NCBI GenBank assembly: GCA_030272585.1
Contig: BSYQ01000007.1
Location: forward strand, 62,001 to 126,000
DNA length: 64,000 bases
Direction of reading: 5' to 3'
DNA from: Bryopsis sp. KO-2023
Taxonomy: Eukaryota > Chlorophyta > Ulvophyceae > Bryopsidales > Bryopsidaceae
In this document: in pieces, positions 35,264 through 46,187 of the stretch
Layout: each line of letters starts with the position of its first letter
Numbering within the stretch: position 1 is the stretch's first letter
Position numbers and translations under genes: made by a program
Notes under the pieces: model-generated
Told to the model about the DNA's origin: nothing
Database searches by the model: none
Seen by the model: the letters and a program-made list of their open reading frames with translations, nothing else

Positions 35264-35319
35264 AATTAAGAAAATTATTTCTGTAAAAAATAGAAATAAA
35301 ATAAATAATTTTCTTAATT
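35264..35319. repeat. 17-bp perfect inverted repeat with a 22-base loop
   Basis: The arm at 35264-35280 (aattaagaaaattattt) is the exact reverse complement of 35303-35319. It is A/T-rich and lies about 230 bp upstream of the SMT1 start. Confidence 0.85.
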
Positions 35320-35323
35320 ATTT

Positions 35324-35420
35324 CTGAGGGAAGCCTACCAGACGCCCTCGATGGGGGACATCGACCCCCTTGATGGGGGACATCTCCTCGCGCCCCCAGC
35401 AACTGAGGGAAGCCTACCAG
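35324..35420. repeat. 18-bp direct repeats flanking a short internal duplication
   Basis: ctgagggaagcctaccag occurs at 35324-35341 and again at 35403-35420. Between them gatgggggacatc is present twice. This compact repeat block adjoins the 17-bp hairpin. Confidence 0.85.
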
Positions 35421-36776
35421 TTCTACTATCCTCGGCCGTAGTGTATTGATGAGTTTCGAATGTCTTTCTGGTGTCATTGATTCAATATAGAGAGGAGATT
35501 GCTTTCAGTTGTGTAGAGTTGAGGAAAGTATTCTGCCAAAACCTTGTTTGCACATAATCAAAATTGATTACAACAAACCCCCCCCCAAAGGGAAAAAAAG
35601 AAATCACAAGCCCTCTTCCAGTTTGGAATCCCACTAATTAGCCCCTCTCGACGGCGATGAGCTCAGATGTCCCTCGTGGTAGATTGTGGAAAAACTGGTA
35701 AGCACCTAAATCTTGAAAAATCAAAACCAACACATTTACCCATCCTTGTTGTATAGCTGTCATGATTCTTGCTGCACACAAAGCCAATATACCTTAAGAG
35801 TTTGTCCCTCTCTCATCCTGCCCATCAAATATTGTGTGGAAATTTGATAAAATAGTTTGGGATTCAGAAGCCTTCACTCCTCAAAACAACAACAAACGAC
35901 CTACAGCTACAAGCAAAATAAACAAAAAAATATTATTTTTAGTTTCATTTTTTCCTAACAATTTTTTCCACCTCAGCAGAAGTTTATTTGATCCCTGGAC
36001 CCCCTCCCAACTATAGCGGAGGCTAAGCGAATACAAGCATTTGCGAGCGGCCTGTATTCCTTGCCCACATTCGGTTGAGAAATATAAAAAAAGCAAACAA
36101 GAAGTTCAAACAAAAAACACAACACAGAGAAACCCATAGGATGTGGATAGCATTCAAACAAGGAAAACAAGAGTTTTGGATGTAGACATCCATGTGCATC
36201 AGCAAATCCATTAAGGAAAAAAATATTATTCCGGACCCCGAATTAAAAAAAAAATATGAAGGTTACAGATAATAGAATTACTAATGCGTATGCCCTGACT
36301 CCCTGGATTCATATGAACCTCTCTCTCCAACTATCTTCCCCAAAAAAGAACGAAAACAGAAAATGATACACCTACCTGACATCTTCCGAATCCATATGAA
36401 TTCTAACCCCCTCTGCAAATTCTCATCCCCAAACCCAAAAAAAGAAAAACAGTTCCATCTTGATCAGTACATCCTTGATCAGCACCTTCTCAAACAAATG
36501 AGACCGAAAAAAACCACGCTATATATCCATTTTTTCCCTCACTTCTCATCTCACTTTTTTTTCTTCCAGCTGTTTCCAAATATAAAAGATGCATTCGGCA
36601 GAACCTCCAGACATTGAAATCCTTCACCGTATGTTTTCCCTAATCAAATGCTGCGAGTCACCACGTATCATGTTCTTTCAAAATATAAAACATAGGGAGG
36701 TTCCGTGCAAAACATATAATTCTACAATTCTACCAGTTTTTTTCTTCTTTTTTTTTGTATATAGCAACTTTCCTTT

Positions 36777-39700
36777 TCATTTTTTCTTGAAGCAACAAAG
36801 ACGCTCTTTGGTGAGCCCGATCTTTGCAAGCATAGCACTCCAATTTCCAAAATCTCCTTCTGGACCGAATGTCAGACACATGGCGGGGAAAAACATTATG
36901 CTCCACAAGTAACTGGTGATGATGGTGGCCGTGATGTTGAAGGCGAATTTCGTGAAGAAGGTTAAAACGGTGAACCACAGGAAAAGCCCGGAAATGAGAG
37001 TAGTCAAAGCTCCGGCTGTGACGGAGATACCCAAGTGAGTGAGGGAATCCTGAGTACGCCTGTTTCTATCCGAATGCTGGCTCTCCACATAAGCATCTGT
37101 ACATTGTGGAACAAAACAAAGTTCAAACCCAAGTTAATGCATTCCAACAGCACATCCCAACATATTGAACATGGGACCATTTTTGGAAAATGGCGGGGGA
37201 AAAGGGAAAATCGAATGTGCAAAATTCACTTCCAAATAGTAACATGGTTTCAATAACCATGTAGAACATACCTGCTAAATGCAATGTGTAATCCATGGAG
37301 AACCCGATCAGAATGACAGAAACAATGGATTCTGCCACTCCAAGCTTCCAGTCCATGACTCCTCGAATTCCGATGCCCATCACAGTGGCCACGATTCCAG
37401 CCACAGAGGAAATAGCAATACTGGAGATCACGAGGTTCTGTGTGGCTACATTCAACACGACAAAAGCCAGCACGAACACCAGAATGACTCCTTGCAGAGC
37501 ATTCTTCAAAAGAGCCTGCTGGGTTTCAACCCAAGTCCATGCCCACCTGTACAAAGTAGGAACCAAAGAAACTCATACAAAATTTATGCTCAATTCCTCC
37601 TAGAACGAAACTAAATTAACCCTTTTCATATTTATGTTCACCAACAAAAACAGGATTAAATGACAATCAGCATTCTTATGCAATCTACTAATGTACCGTA
37701 CCTTCCAGATTGGAACCCTTTGTTCACACCAACGAGCCCATCCTCCTCAGCCAAGGCATTCTTGGCATCCATGAAATCTTCCCAGGAATTCATCACAGGT
37801 TTTGTTCGCCGGTAAGACGAAGGGGGCCTGTACGTGGCATCAAACTTAAACTGGACGTACTGCAGTGTGTCCACTCCATCCACTTCCACCAGCCCGATGT
37901 CGTTGGGAAACTCAATCCTTGCCATCGATGTGTTTGCGAAGTCCCTGAGCTTCGACAGAAACATTGCAGGAGCCAGCGGGAGGCCTTCAGTGGCGTCTGT
38001 CGAGTTCTTCAACCAATCATCGAATTTCTCGATCCAGCATGGAGCTTGGTCTTTGAACGGTGCAGCACCATCCGACCTGTGGAAAGGACATAAACAACCT
38101 TGATGATTTCTTCTTTCGATAGTAAAAATTTCGAAGTTCGAGTCTCAAGGTTTCCACTGTAATTGCGTCACTGCACGTGCACATCTTTCATGAATTCAAT
38201 GCCAAGGATTCGTCCTCAAACTGAGCATTTCCTCAAAAATAAAAATAAAAAAATTGTGAAATGGGCTTTCAGTTTTCTACCTGTCTAGAAGGACAAGATA
38301 GCCAGGTGCAGGACCCCCTCTTCTGCACTCCTTTGCATCATCCCTGCATTTCGCAACTCGAACATCTTGGCAGACCTCTGCAGTGAAACAAAACAAAACG
38401 TTGCTTGATCGACTATTTCAAGGTATGATTGTGCATCATTGGCAGGCAAAAAAGTCCAACAATCGGACCGACCACTTTCCGTTAATGTGGGAAATTTTCT
38501 CCTATCGAGGTTGAGTTACACCTCATCCTTGTCCATTTGATTTTGGGCTCAAAATATGGTTTTTTTCTTCAAATGCGAGAGATTCCAAAATTTCAAGTCG
38601 ATCTGGGGATAATCATACACCCATTGGAGGCCTTACCTAGGAGGTGAGTCTGTGCTGCCTCTGAGGACATGTCAAATGTGTCATCATATTCCACTCCTCC
38701 AAAATCGTCTGGGTCGAACCTTGCATAATTGTTCGACATTCCATCCAAGCCCCACACCAAGTGCACTTCCGCAACATCATCCTCTCCACTCTCGATGAAC
38801 GGGCCGCTACAAAAGAGAAAAAATAATAATTGAATATAATTGAGCTATATAATCAATCAGCAACCGTACTTATTCATTTCTGGACTTTTTTTTTTTTTTT
38901 TCACAAAGGTTGGTTTGCAAATTTAGAGTCATCGAGTGAAGGCCAGTGAAGGCCAGATAAATAGTATACTTTTCATGATAACAAATAAAAATGAGGCATC
39001 AGAGTACAGAATTATCTCAACACGTACGCTTTATGAGTGGGGTGAACTGCACTCGCCTCATCACATGCCCTTAAAAATTTAAATATGTTTTTTTGTTTTT
39101 TAAATTATCAAAAAGAAAAAGGTACAAATTTGTTCACCAAGAACGGAGTGCATCTACAAAAATAAAAACAGGAAGCCAGAAATTCATTTAAAATCTTTCA
39201 AATTACAAGCTCTATCTCTTTCTCTGTGATTGAGATTTCATATTGTAATTTTTCACACAACTGTGTTATTGTTATTGATTAATTTCTTGTTAGTTTATTG
39301 TGCATGCTGCAAAGTAAACTTACTCTCGGTCCATCCATTTTGTGAATTTGTTGAAAGAATGGTAGCTTGGCCACCACTGCTCCGCTGAACTTGGAGGCTC
39401 AAAAGTTGAAACCAAAACAAGTCCACCAATGAAGGCAATCACCCCCATTGCCACAAGCACCCACCTGGAATTCAACACACAAAAAAATTTAATTTGTTGA
39501 TGGAATTAACCTCTAAAACCTGGAGGTGCATTTATGTACAACTGGACTTTGATGATTAAATTATAGTTACTCTCTTCTACCTTGCTTTAAGGATGAAATT
39601 AAAATATTTTCCATTGAAGAATCGCTCAAGACTTCGAAGCTGGGTAACATCCTCCTCCAGAATCTCCTCCTACAGGAATAGCAGAACATTTTTCAAAACA

Positions 39701-42700
39701 GCAAAGGCATTTTTTTTTTTACAATGCTCTCAAACAAAAGGCCATCACTCTTTTAAAATAGTTAAAAAAACCCCTCAAAAGGTCAATTCCATTGTGTGGA
39801 TCCTTTTCTTTTGATGCAAATGCCCAACAATGTGAGTTGGCCTCGCACAAACACACACAAAAAAAGTGTATGTGTTTTCTTTACACATTTTTAGAGGACT
39901 TTGTGTTTTTGTGTTTTCTTCCACTTACAGTCTTGGTTTTCTCAACAGTGACCTTAGTTTCCTGCTGATTCGACTCGTCAGCTGCATTGACAGAAACTCC
40001 AGAAGTGTTCCTTTCATACGTTCCCACCATTTCCAAACCTGAAGAGCAACAGAACAACGGTAGTCAATAATGCATTCAGTGATCTCAAAAATCTCAATCT
40101 GAATGTTTGCATGGAAAAACACATTCACACACACAAGAATAAGCATCCCAAAAAGGAGAATTCTTCCACACTTGAATTGGCTTTGTAAAAACGATGCATA
40201 CTGGACCAAGTCTGTCCGTTAAACGTTCAACATCCATACATACTGTTTCTGGAATAAGCATTCTAAACATAGACTTGAAGCACTTACTTCCTGGAGCTGA
40301 CATTCGATCGCTGATGGGGTTCCCCATCGGCAAATCAAATGTCTCATCTGGGTCGATGTGACAGCATGAACAACATGGGATTTTAGAAGAGCAATCGAAC
40401 GCATCATGGCAATGTCCAAAACAGCAGCACAGTTTTTGGACACACCATGGGGTATACCTGATTTGGGAAAAACACACAAACCAATGCACTCTCAAAACCA
40501 GTCTCCAGTGCTGAAAGGGTAAAACAAAAACACACTCAACTTTTGATCACCCCACAAACATATTTAGGATATTGAGTTCATCCACGGCTCCAAAAACCTC
40601 CAAAAAGTTGAGAACCATAAACAATTCCCACACTCACCCAGACCAGAGGACGATGGCTGCCGGCATCAACAGCACATTGACCAGGAACAAAAAGGCGATG
40701 CACAATGCCGCAAATATTCCGAACGATTGCATGGGCATCAAACTTGATGTGGCTGTCGCTAAGAAGGCCGCCACCGTTGTGAAAGATGTCACGAAAACGG
40801 CTTTAGCAGCTCTCTTTGTTGTGTAAACCAGTCTAGCCTGTAGACTTCGTCCAATGCCCTTTACGCATTTCGATTGTTTGAAAGCATCCGTGAACACGAA
40901 GACATCATCCGCACCAATTCCCAGCAAAATGAAAATTACCAAGAGGTGCAAAAAGTCGAAGTACTCGATCTGTCGAGACACAAGGCTGTTTTTTCAATCG
41001 AATTCTTTTGACCCCGCCCCAAAAGTCACTATGTCTTAAACAAGATATTTCTTCTTGAAAGTATGAGCCCAACACTGTCTTGTGTAAATTTAAGCAGCTG
41101 AAAATCCAGAAGGACAAAAACCACCAAACATATGTTGTTATCAAATGGGCTCACCTGAAACACCACTCTGTACAAAACATAGGCCGCAGGGAAGGACATG
41201 AACACCTCGAATATTCCGACAGTCGCCAAGAACACCGAGCCCAAATGGACCAACATGTAAACCCACACAGAAAAGATCGAAAGGAAGGCCCACAGAAAAT
41301 CTGTTTGGACAACCCTCGTGAACTCATCCTCATTCAGGGAAATGGAGAAAAAGATCACCTGCCAACCAACCAAAAAAAAAAATCAGGAACAGCCCCCAAT
41401 GGAACAGCCCTGTGTCAATAGAAACACAACAAATATCTATTAGCAGATATTTTTTTCCAAACATATGGGCTACGTCTCTTCTTACCAGTCGACTAAGGAG
41501 GTCTCTCGAATCCCATCTTTGGAAGAAAAATGTGAGGTTCACAAAAAAAATTGAAAGTTTCAAAAAACGAATCAGTCATTAACAATATCATATCTCGATT
41601 TCTTACCTCCAGATTTCCTGCTTTACCAATCTGTGCATAGGCAGTTCTGAAAAGCTTTGATTTCATACCCAAGAAATCCCAAAGATCATCTTCTACCTCC
41701 TCAAGAAAATTTTCCTTAATAAAGTCAACTTGATCATCATCACTGCAACAAAAAGTTCACAAAAAAAATTGAGATTCATTCAAATGTTAACTCCAGAGAT
41801 CGATTTCAAAACTGGAGGCCAATGTGGCCTTTAGCATCAGTATGATTCTCCCCCTCCCCCCCCCAAAAAAAACACTCGTTTACAACACAACAAATGGGAA
41901 AAAAAATTCTAAAGATTCTGGTTTCCAACACTCCATTCCTCCTCACACTTACTCTTTGTAACTGTTGGTGTAGTCCGAAACCGGCAAACCAAAATAGTAC
42001 TGACTCCGAGTGAACTCAGTTTCGTCTGTTCCATTAAATGTAGAATCAACATGGAAACCAAACCGGAAAATATCCTGCACAAAAAAAGAATTGAAAAAAA
42101 ATCAGCAACGAGGCAACCAAGTTAATACGAAATATCAAAGAAACGCAAGGACTTCAGAGGGCTTTGCTTACAGCTTTCAGCTTGGCAATTCCATCCTCGA
42201 TTGTACCAACTCGATCTCCATATTCTGCTGTTTCGTCATTGTACTCATAGAATAAATTCAGGAGGGACAAAGGCTTCACGCAGACAGGGTCACTGGTGTC
42301 GTCCTCCCCATAATCCAGTTGGCAAAACTCCTTGAACTTGGGGTTTCCCCAAAGCACTTTTTCACTCTTTCACATCAAACACAGAACAACATGTCAGCAC
42401 CCATACCCCAGGTGGACGCATACCAAAACAACAGGAGGAAAAAGGACAAGAAAATCAACTGGTGGACACAATGTCATGAAGGAGATAGCATCTGGGGAGG
42501 TTACTACTACAGGGGACCTTTCCACTTTTTGAAAAGTATTAAACCATGAGGAGCTGAAATGTGATATCAATTTAGGTGTTGGAAAAAAAAACTAAGTAGA
42601 TATCATCAAGAAATCCAACACAGTGAGATGGAATCTACATTGGCTCAATGGATGGCCCCATTATTACTAACTCCGTGAAATTGTCGTGGAATTATCGGAG

Positions 42701-43342
42701 AGAAAAAAAAAAGTACACGCGAGAAAAACCAAATACTACAGTAACTGCCCTGCTTTTCTGTTCACTTCAGCGCGCGTTTTGGCACGATGGACGCTTGCAG
42801 ATTCTTTCCCTTTCTTGGGAAAGGTGTTGGGTTGCCACTCACCTCATACAACGAAGCAAGGTTTTCTTCGGTGAAGATATTCTTGTCGCGGGCTTTGAAT
42901 ATGAACGTCATCGTGGACTCAGAATCTTTTTCACTGCGCCTAGGCTGTAGGCCTGAAGCTTCGCCGAAGTCCTCGAGAGCGCCATCGATGGCCCTATCCC
43001 TTTGCGTCTGTTCGTCGTCCTTTATAAGCCACTCGTTGCCTTCAGTCGTGCTCAGTGCGAAAAAAGCGCCACAGATAACGGTCAGGATGATGAGCGATGC
43101 CACAATTGAAAAGAACACCTGCGAAGCAAAACAAGACGAGAAACCGCTCAGCTCCTCCGACGCTTCCTCAACTGTCCCTTGCGTTGGCGGAAAGAGAGCC
43201 CGAGACAGTGGACACCACACATCCATGAAGCTGCGAGAACGAGCTGACTTACCGTTCTTGGACGCCTGAAGCACAGCAGAGCATATCGCTCGAGTAAGTT
43301 CAACTTCTTATCCTGGCCCTCGGCTTCAGCGGGAGGCTTCAT
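36777..43342 (-). CDS. Patched/Dispatched-like RND membrane protein (16 exons)
   Basis: Exons (minus): 43342-43253, 43118-42843, 42366-42172, 42074-41953, 41742-41607, 41358-41155, 40969-40638, 40457-40288, 40038-39929, 39669-39581, 39464-39324, 38806-38637, 38377-38281, 38076-37702, 37546-37272, 37096-36777; 1033 aa, every phase closes. The layout is that of RND permeases: TM1 (FFSIVASLIILTVICGAFFA), a large lumenal loop, and a sterol-sensing-like bundle with TM4 LGIGADDVFVFTDAFKQS. A cytosolic loop with a Cys cluster (WCVQKLCCCFGHC; PCCSCCH) follows, then a second half beginning RWVLVAMGVIAFIGGLVLV with another large loop. TM10 is GFSMDYTLHLAG. The GxxDD and GxxxDY motifs in TM4 and TM10 are the proton/Na+-relay acids of this family. 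Relatives move sterols or lipid-modified proteins across membranes. The substrate here is unknown; a neighbouring sterol methyltransferase makes sterols a reasonable guess only. Confidence 0.9.
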
Positions 43343-45437
43343 TCTCTAGCGCCTCGGAGTCGGTCCCAAGAAGCTCCGTAACCCTTTCGACAGACAGTGT
43401 TGGAGCGCGTGAAACTCGACAGGACCTTTGTAAACTCAACCAATGAACTTGTAACAACAGCAGCAGTGTTTTTCGCTTCAGCGAGTGTTTTGCAAGAAAT
43501 TCGAGTCTTCTGTATAGTTTTGTACCACTGTTGATCACTTCGACAAAGGATGCCATAATCCAACGCAAGTTGTTTGTGGCTGACGGCAAGTGAATGGCGG
43601 GGCAGCGGTGGAACGATGGGGTAATCCCTACAGCAGTTCTGCACAAACCCCTTCTTCATCGAACCGGAAGTCGCCGCTGCCTTCGACTTCCTGGCGCCGC
43701 CCCTGCTGTTGATTACGATGGTCGGGATTTCTGTTGCGGCCGCCAATATCGGCAAGGATATCAAGCCAACATTTTCGTTTCCACCTAGCCATTGCATTCG
43801 ACTTTGGTCGACCCTTGATCAAATGCACATTCTCTCTTGGTTTGGCGAAGAGACGAAATAAACAGCTGTTGAATTCACCTCCTGAAAAAGCGTTCGGTGA
43901 CAGAATCCCCCTTCCCCTTTCCCCCCCCCAAAAGGAAAAAGTTTGTCAGCAACAAAACTCCAGATGAATAAAGTCCATTAAGTGCAACGCTCGTTGGATG
44001 GATTGGAATGGAGAAATGGAGAGACACTTGATACTGCTGGGAAAAGGCTGCTCAAACAAGTGTTAAATGTGCTGGAGCACATGTGGAAAAATCCTGGGAA
44101 TTGGCTGGAACGGATCCACCATGATCGAAACAGACGCGAAGGAGGTGGATTTGTTTTCCAAAATTCGAAAAACATAGTTCAGGATGTTCGGAGAGGCGGC
44201 CAGGAGGTGAATAAATTCCAAAAGTCTCAAGCAGGTCGTCCACTATGCAGGGGAGTGGAAAGGGGCACCGCCCCTATGTCAGTAGAAAAACAAATTCCTA
44301 AGCTGAGAAAGCAATAAAAAAAGTAATAAAAAAGAAAGTAATAACACACAATATTAAAACATATGGCCTGATACATATTTATCAGCTGTTGTGGGCTTGA
44401 AATTGACGAAGACAGTGAGGCCTTTGGGGGTTGCGTTAGTTGAAGGAGTTATGACAGTTATGGTTGTGGCGGCGTTAAGTGCGTTGGGTTGCTGAAGTAT
44501 AAGAGAAGGGGAAACAATGGGATGTTTGTCTTTGTAAAATATTTGAGTCCCCGTGTTCTGAAAAAGCCTCGATAACATAGGCCAAGTGCACTTTACCTTG
44601 AGGGCTGCTCGTTGATTTCTTCTTCGCATTTCACATTGTTTGGAAAACTATTCTTCAGAGGTTTTTCTGATTCATACAGAGCTGGAGGGCAAATTTGTTG
44701 ATCGAGAGAAAAAGCATTGCGTAAATCGCTGGTATGATCATGATGGGGCAGCAGCAAAGGGATGCACAGATGAGACTCAAACATTAGCATGCCAACTACA
44801 ACTACAGTTTGTGTTTATCAATTGGAGGCAAAACGTACCATAAGTTTTTCGAGACGCAAGAATCCAAGATTCTGCAAGTTTTAAATAGACAGAAAATTAA
44901 CAATTTTCTGCATGCACATTTCACATCACTCCCCATCCCTTCGATATACAAGAACCCAGTCCATTTGCATACCCTTTTTTTTAAAGAAAACGAGGATCAC
45001 GGCCTCTCCTAAACCCACTGACAACAAGTGACCCTTATTGAATTGGCACCCTTTTTTGTTTTTAGTTTTGTTACCCAACCCATCAAATTTTGTCTCTGTA
45101 CATCTCATTCAGAACAGTTTTGGGTTACCTCGAATGCACAAAGGAAATTTAAAAAAACAAAAACGCGGGGATATTGAAAAGAGAAAAGGAAACTTTTGAA
45201 AACTCAGTGGTTCTTTTTTCGTGTGTGTTGAACTGGATTGTTCTGCTCGACCATTAGTGTGCGTTTCACAACCAATCGACCCGGTCCAAGCAGCCCTTTC
45301 ATTCGCCAGCTCAATAAAATTTATTCCATTTTTATTCCATAACAATAAATACAACACTTTGAAGAGAAGACATCTCTCTTCACACCCACCACGTGTATCT
45401 TTCCATTTTGGTTTTGTTTCTTTTTTTGTTTGTTTTT
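43343..45437. other. Intergenic region with unresolved exon-like stretches
   Basis: No complete gene could be assembled over 2.1 kb. On the minus strand 44770-44594 reads as an open, protein-like exon (NAFSLDQQICPPALYESEK) ending in a good donor. 44242-44052 is another open minus frame after a CAT-AG acceptor (DDLLETFGIYSPPGRLSEHP). I could not connect them in phase to each other or to the gene at 45438. The stretch next to 43343 should contain the RND promoter. Confidence 0.35.
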
Positions 45438-46187
45438 CTAGCAACGAACGGCAGCAAGGTTCGGAATCCCACCGAAGCCGAACGCTTGCTGATTCGTTTT
45501 AGTCATCCCTTCCCAAACTTTGTGATGCAACCGTTCCGCCCGGGTCATGACGCGCGATTTCTCGACTCCCGGATTCGACGTCAACTCGCGCATGCCACAC
45601 GCGGGAGCCCTGGGAATTTTCGAAGCCATCGGCGCCGGTCGAAAGGTCGCAGCCTTCATTTTGCTCTTCTGACACGACGCGGATTTGGAAAACGCGGGCA
45701 GCTTGGAAGCGAACGTGTTCCTGATCCTCTCCACCGCTTTTTTCGACACATCCATCCGAGCCGCGCGCATTTTCGCGGGGATGACCCTCGCCGCCGCTCT
45801 TTTCAAGCTCGAAACGGGGCTCAATTTCTTGGGGCTCGCGCTCGGGCTTGGCCTTTGGCTCCGGTTCGACACCGACAGAGCGGGCTTTCGCGAATCCACC
45901 AAAGTCTTCGCTGGAGCCTTTGGTATGGACGTCCTCCCCAAAGCCAAAGCCAACGCCTTTCGCCCCGCGTCCTTGCCTGACACACTTTTCTCCACCTCCC
46001 CACACCTCGTGACAGTACTCTTCACGGGGCGAGTCCCCGCGACAAGCGTCTTGTTCGCCCCACGAGGTTTGGTCGCGGGTCGCCTGGGTCCGCTCTTGAC
46101 ATCTTTTTTACCAGGTTTTCCACTGCCTCGAAGTCTCGACGATTCCGTGGCTTGCATATATCGGGGACAGCCCTCTTGACGACCCAT
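45438..46187 (-). CDS. GC-rich, basic, disordered protein of unknown family
   Basis: A minus-strand frame of 249 codons from ATG 46187 to TAG 45438 in an island much richer in G+C than its surroundings. The product is strongly basic (many Lys, Arg, Ser, Pro, Ala) with segments such as SPSASPKKLSPVSSLKRAA and KKAVERIRNTFASKLPAFSK, and a more ordered end (TRAERLHHKVWEGMTKTNQQ). It resembles a chromatin, centrosomal or microtubule-binding tail; that is inference. The other two minus frames and one plus frame are also open for 100-170 codons because GC-rich DNA has few stops, so frame choice rests on protein-like composition. A separate minus frame from ATG 46351 (MSSTQEDVFGGLARESRRKS) could be an upstream exon. 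The 3' end may also splice on rather than stop at 45438. Confidence 0.45.
   Translation of the reverse strand: MGRQEGCPRYMQATESSRLRGSGKPGKKDVKSGPRRPATKPRGANKTLVAGTRPVKSTVTRCGEVEKSVSGKDAGRKALALALGRTSIPKAPAKTLVDSRKPALSVSNRSQRPSPSASPKKLSPVSSLKRAAARVIPAKMRAARMDVSKKAVERIRNTFASKLPAFSKSASCQKSKMKAATFRPAPMASKIPRAPACGMRELTSNPGVEKSRVMTRAERLHHKVWEGMTKTNQQAFGFGGIPNLAAVRC

Larger units (their letters stand above)
35040..36776. other. Intergenic region with hairpin and direct repeats; no gene seen
   Basis: 1.7 kb between SMT1's start and the RND gene's stop. It contains the 17-bp-stem hairpin at 35264-35319 and the paired direct repeats at 35324-35420. The remaining short ORFs are A/T-rich and unrecognised. 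Confidence 0.5.

Noticed and set aside
41478..41515. Possible extra RND exon (RWDSRDLLSRL) in the intron 41606-41359
   Set aside because: The good acceptor gives the wrong phase and a stop; joining the flanking exons directly is phase-0 and yields a continuous RND sequence.
43594..43828. Overlapping short ORFs upstream of the RND start
   Set aside because: They are mutually antisense with no family similarity, and the region is expected to be the RND promoter and 5' UTR.
45685..46179. 164-codon plus frame antisense to the GC-rich ORF
   Set aside because: It looks like a GC-driven shadow; its hydrophobic runs arise from complementing Lys/Arg/Ser-rich codons of the minus frame.
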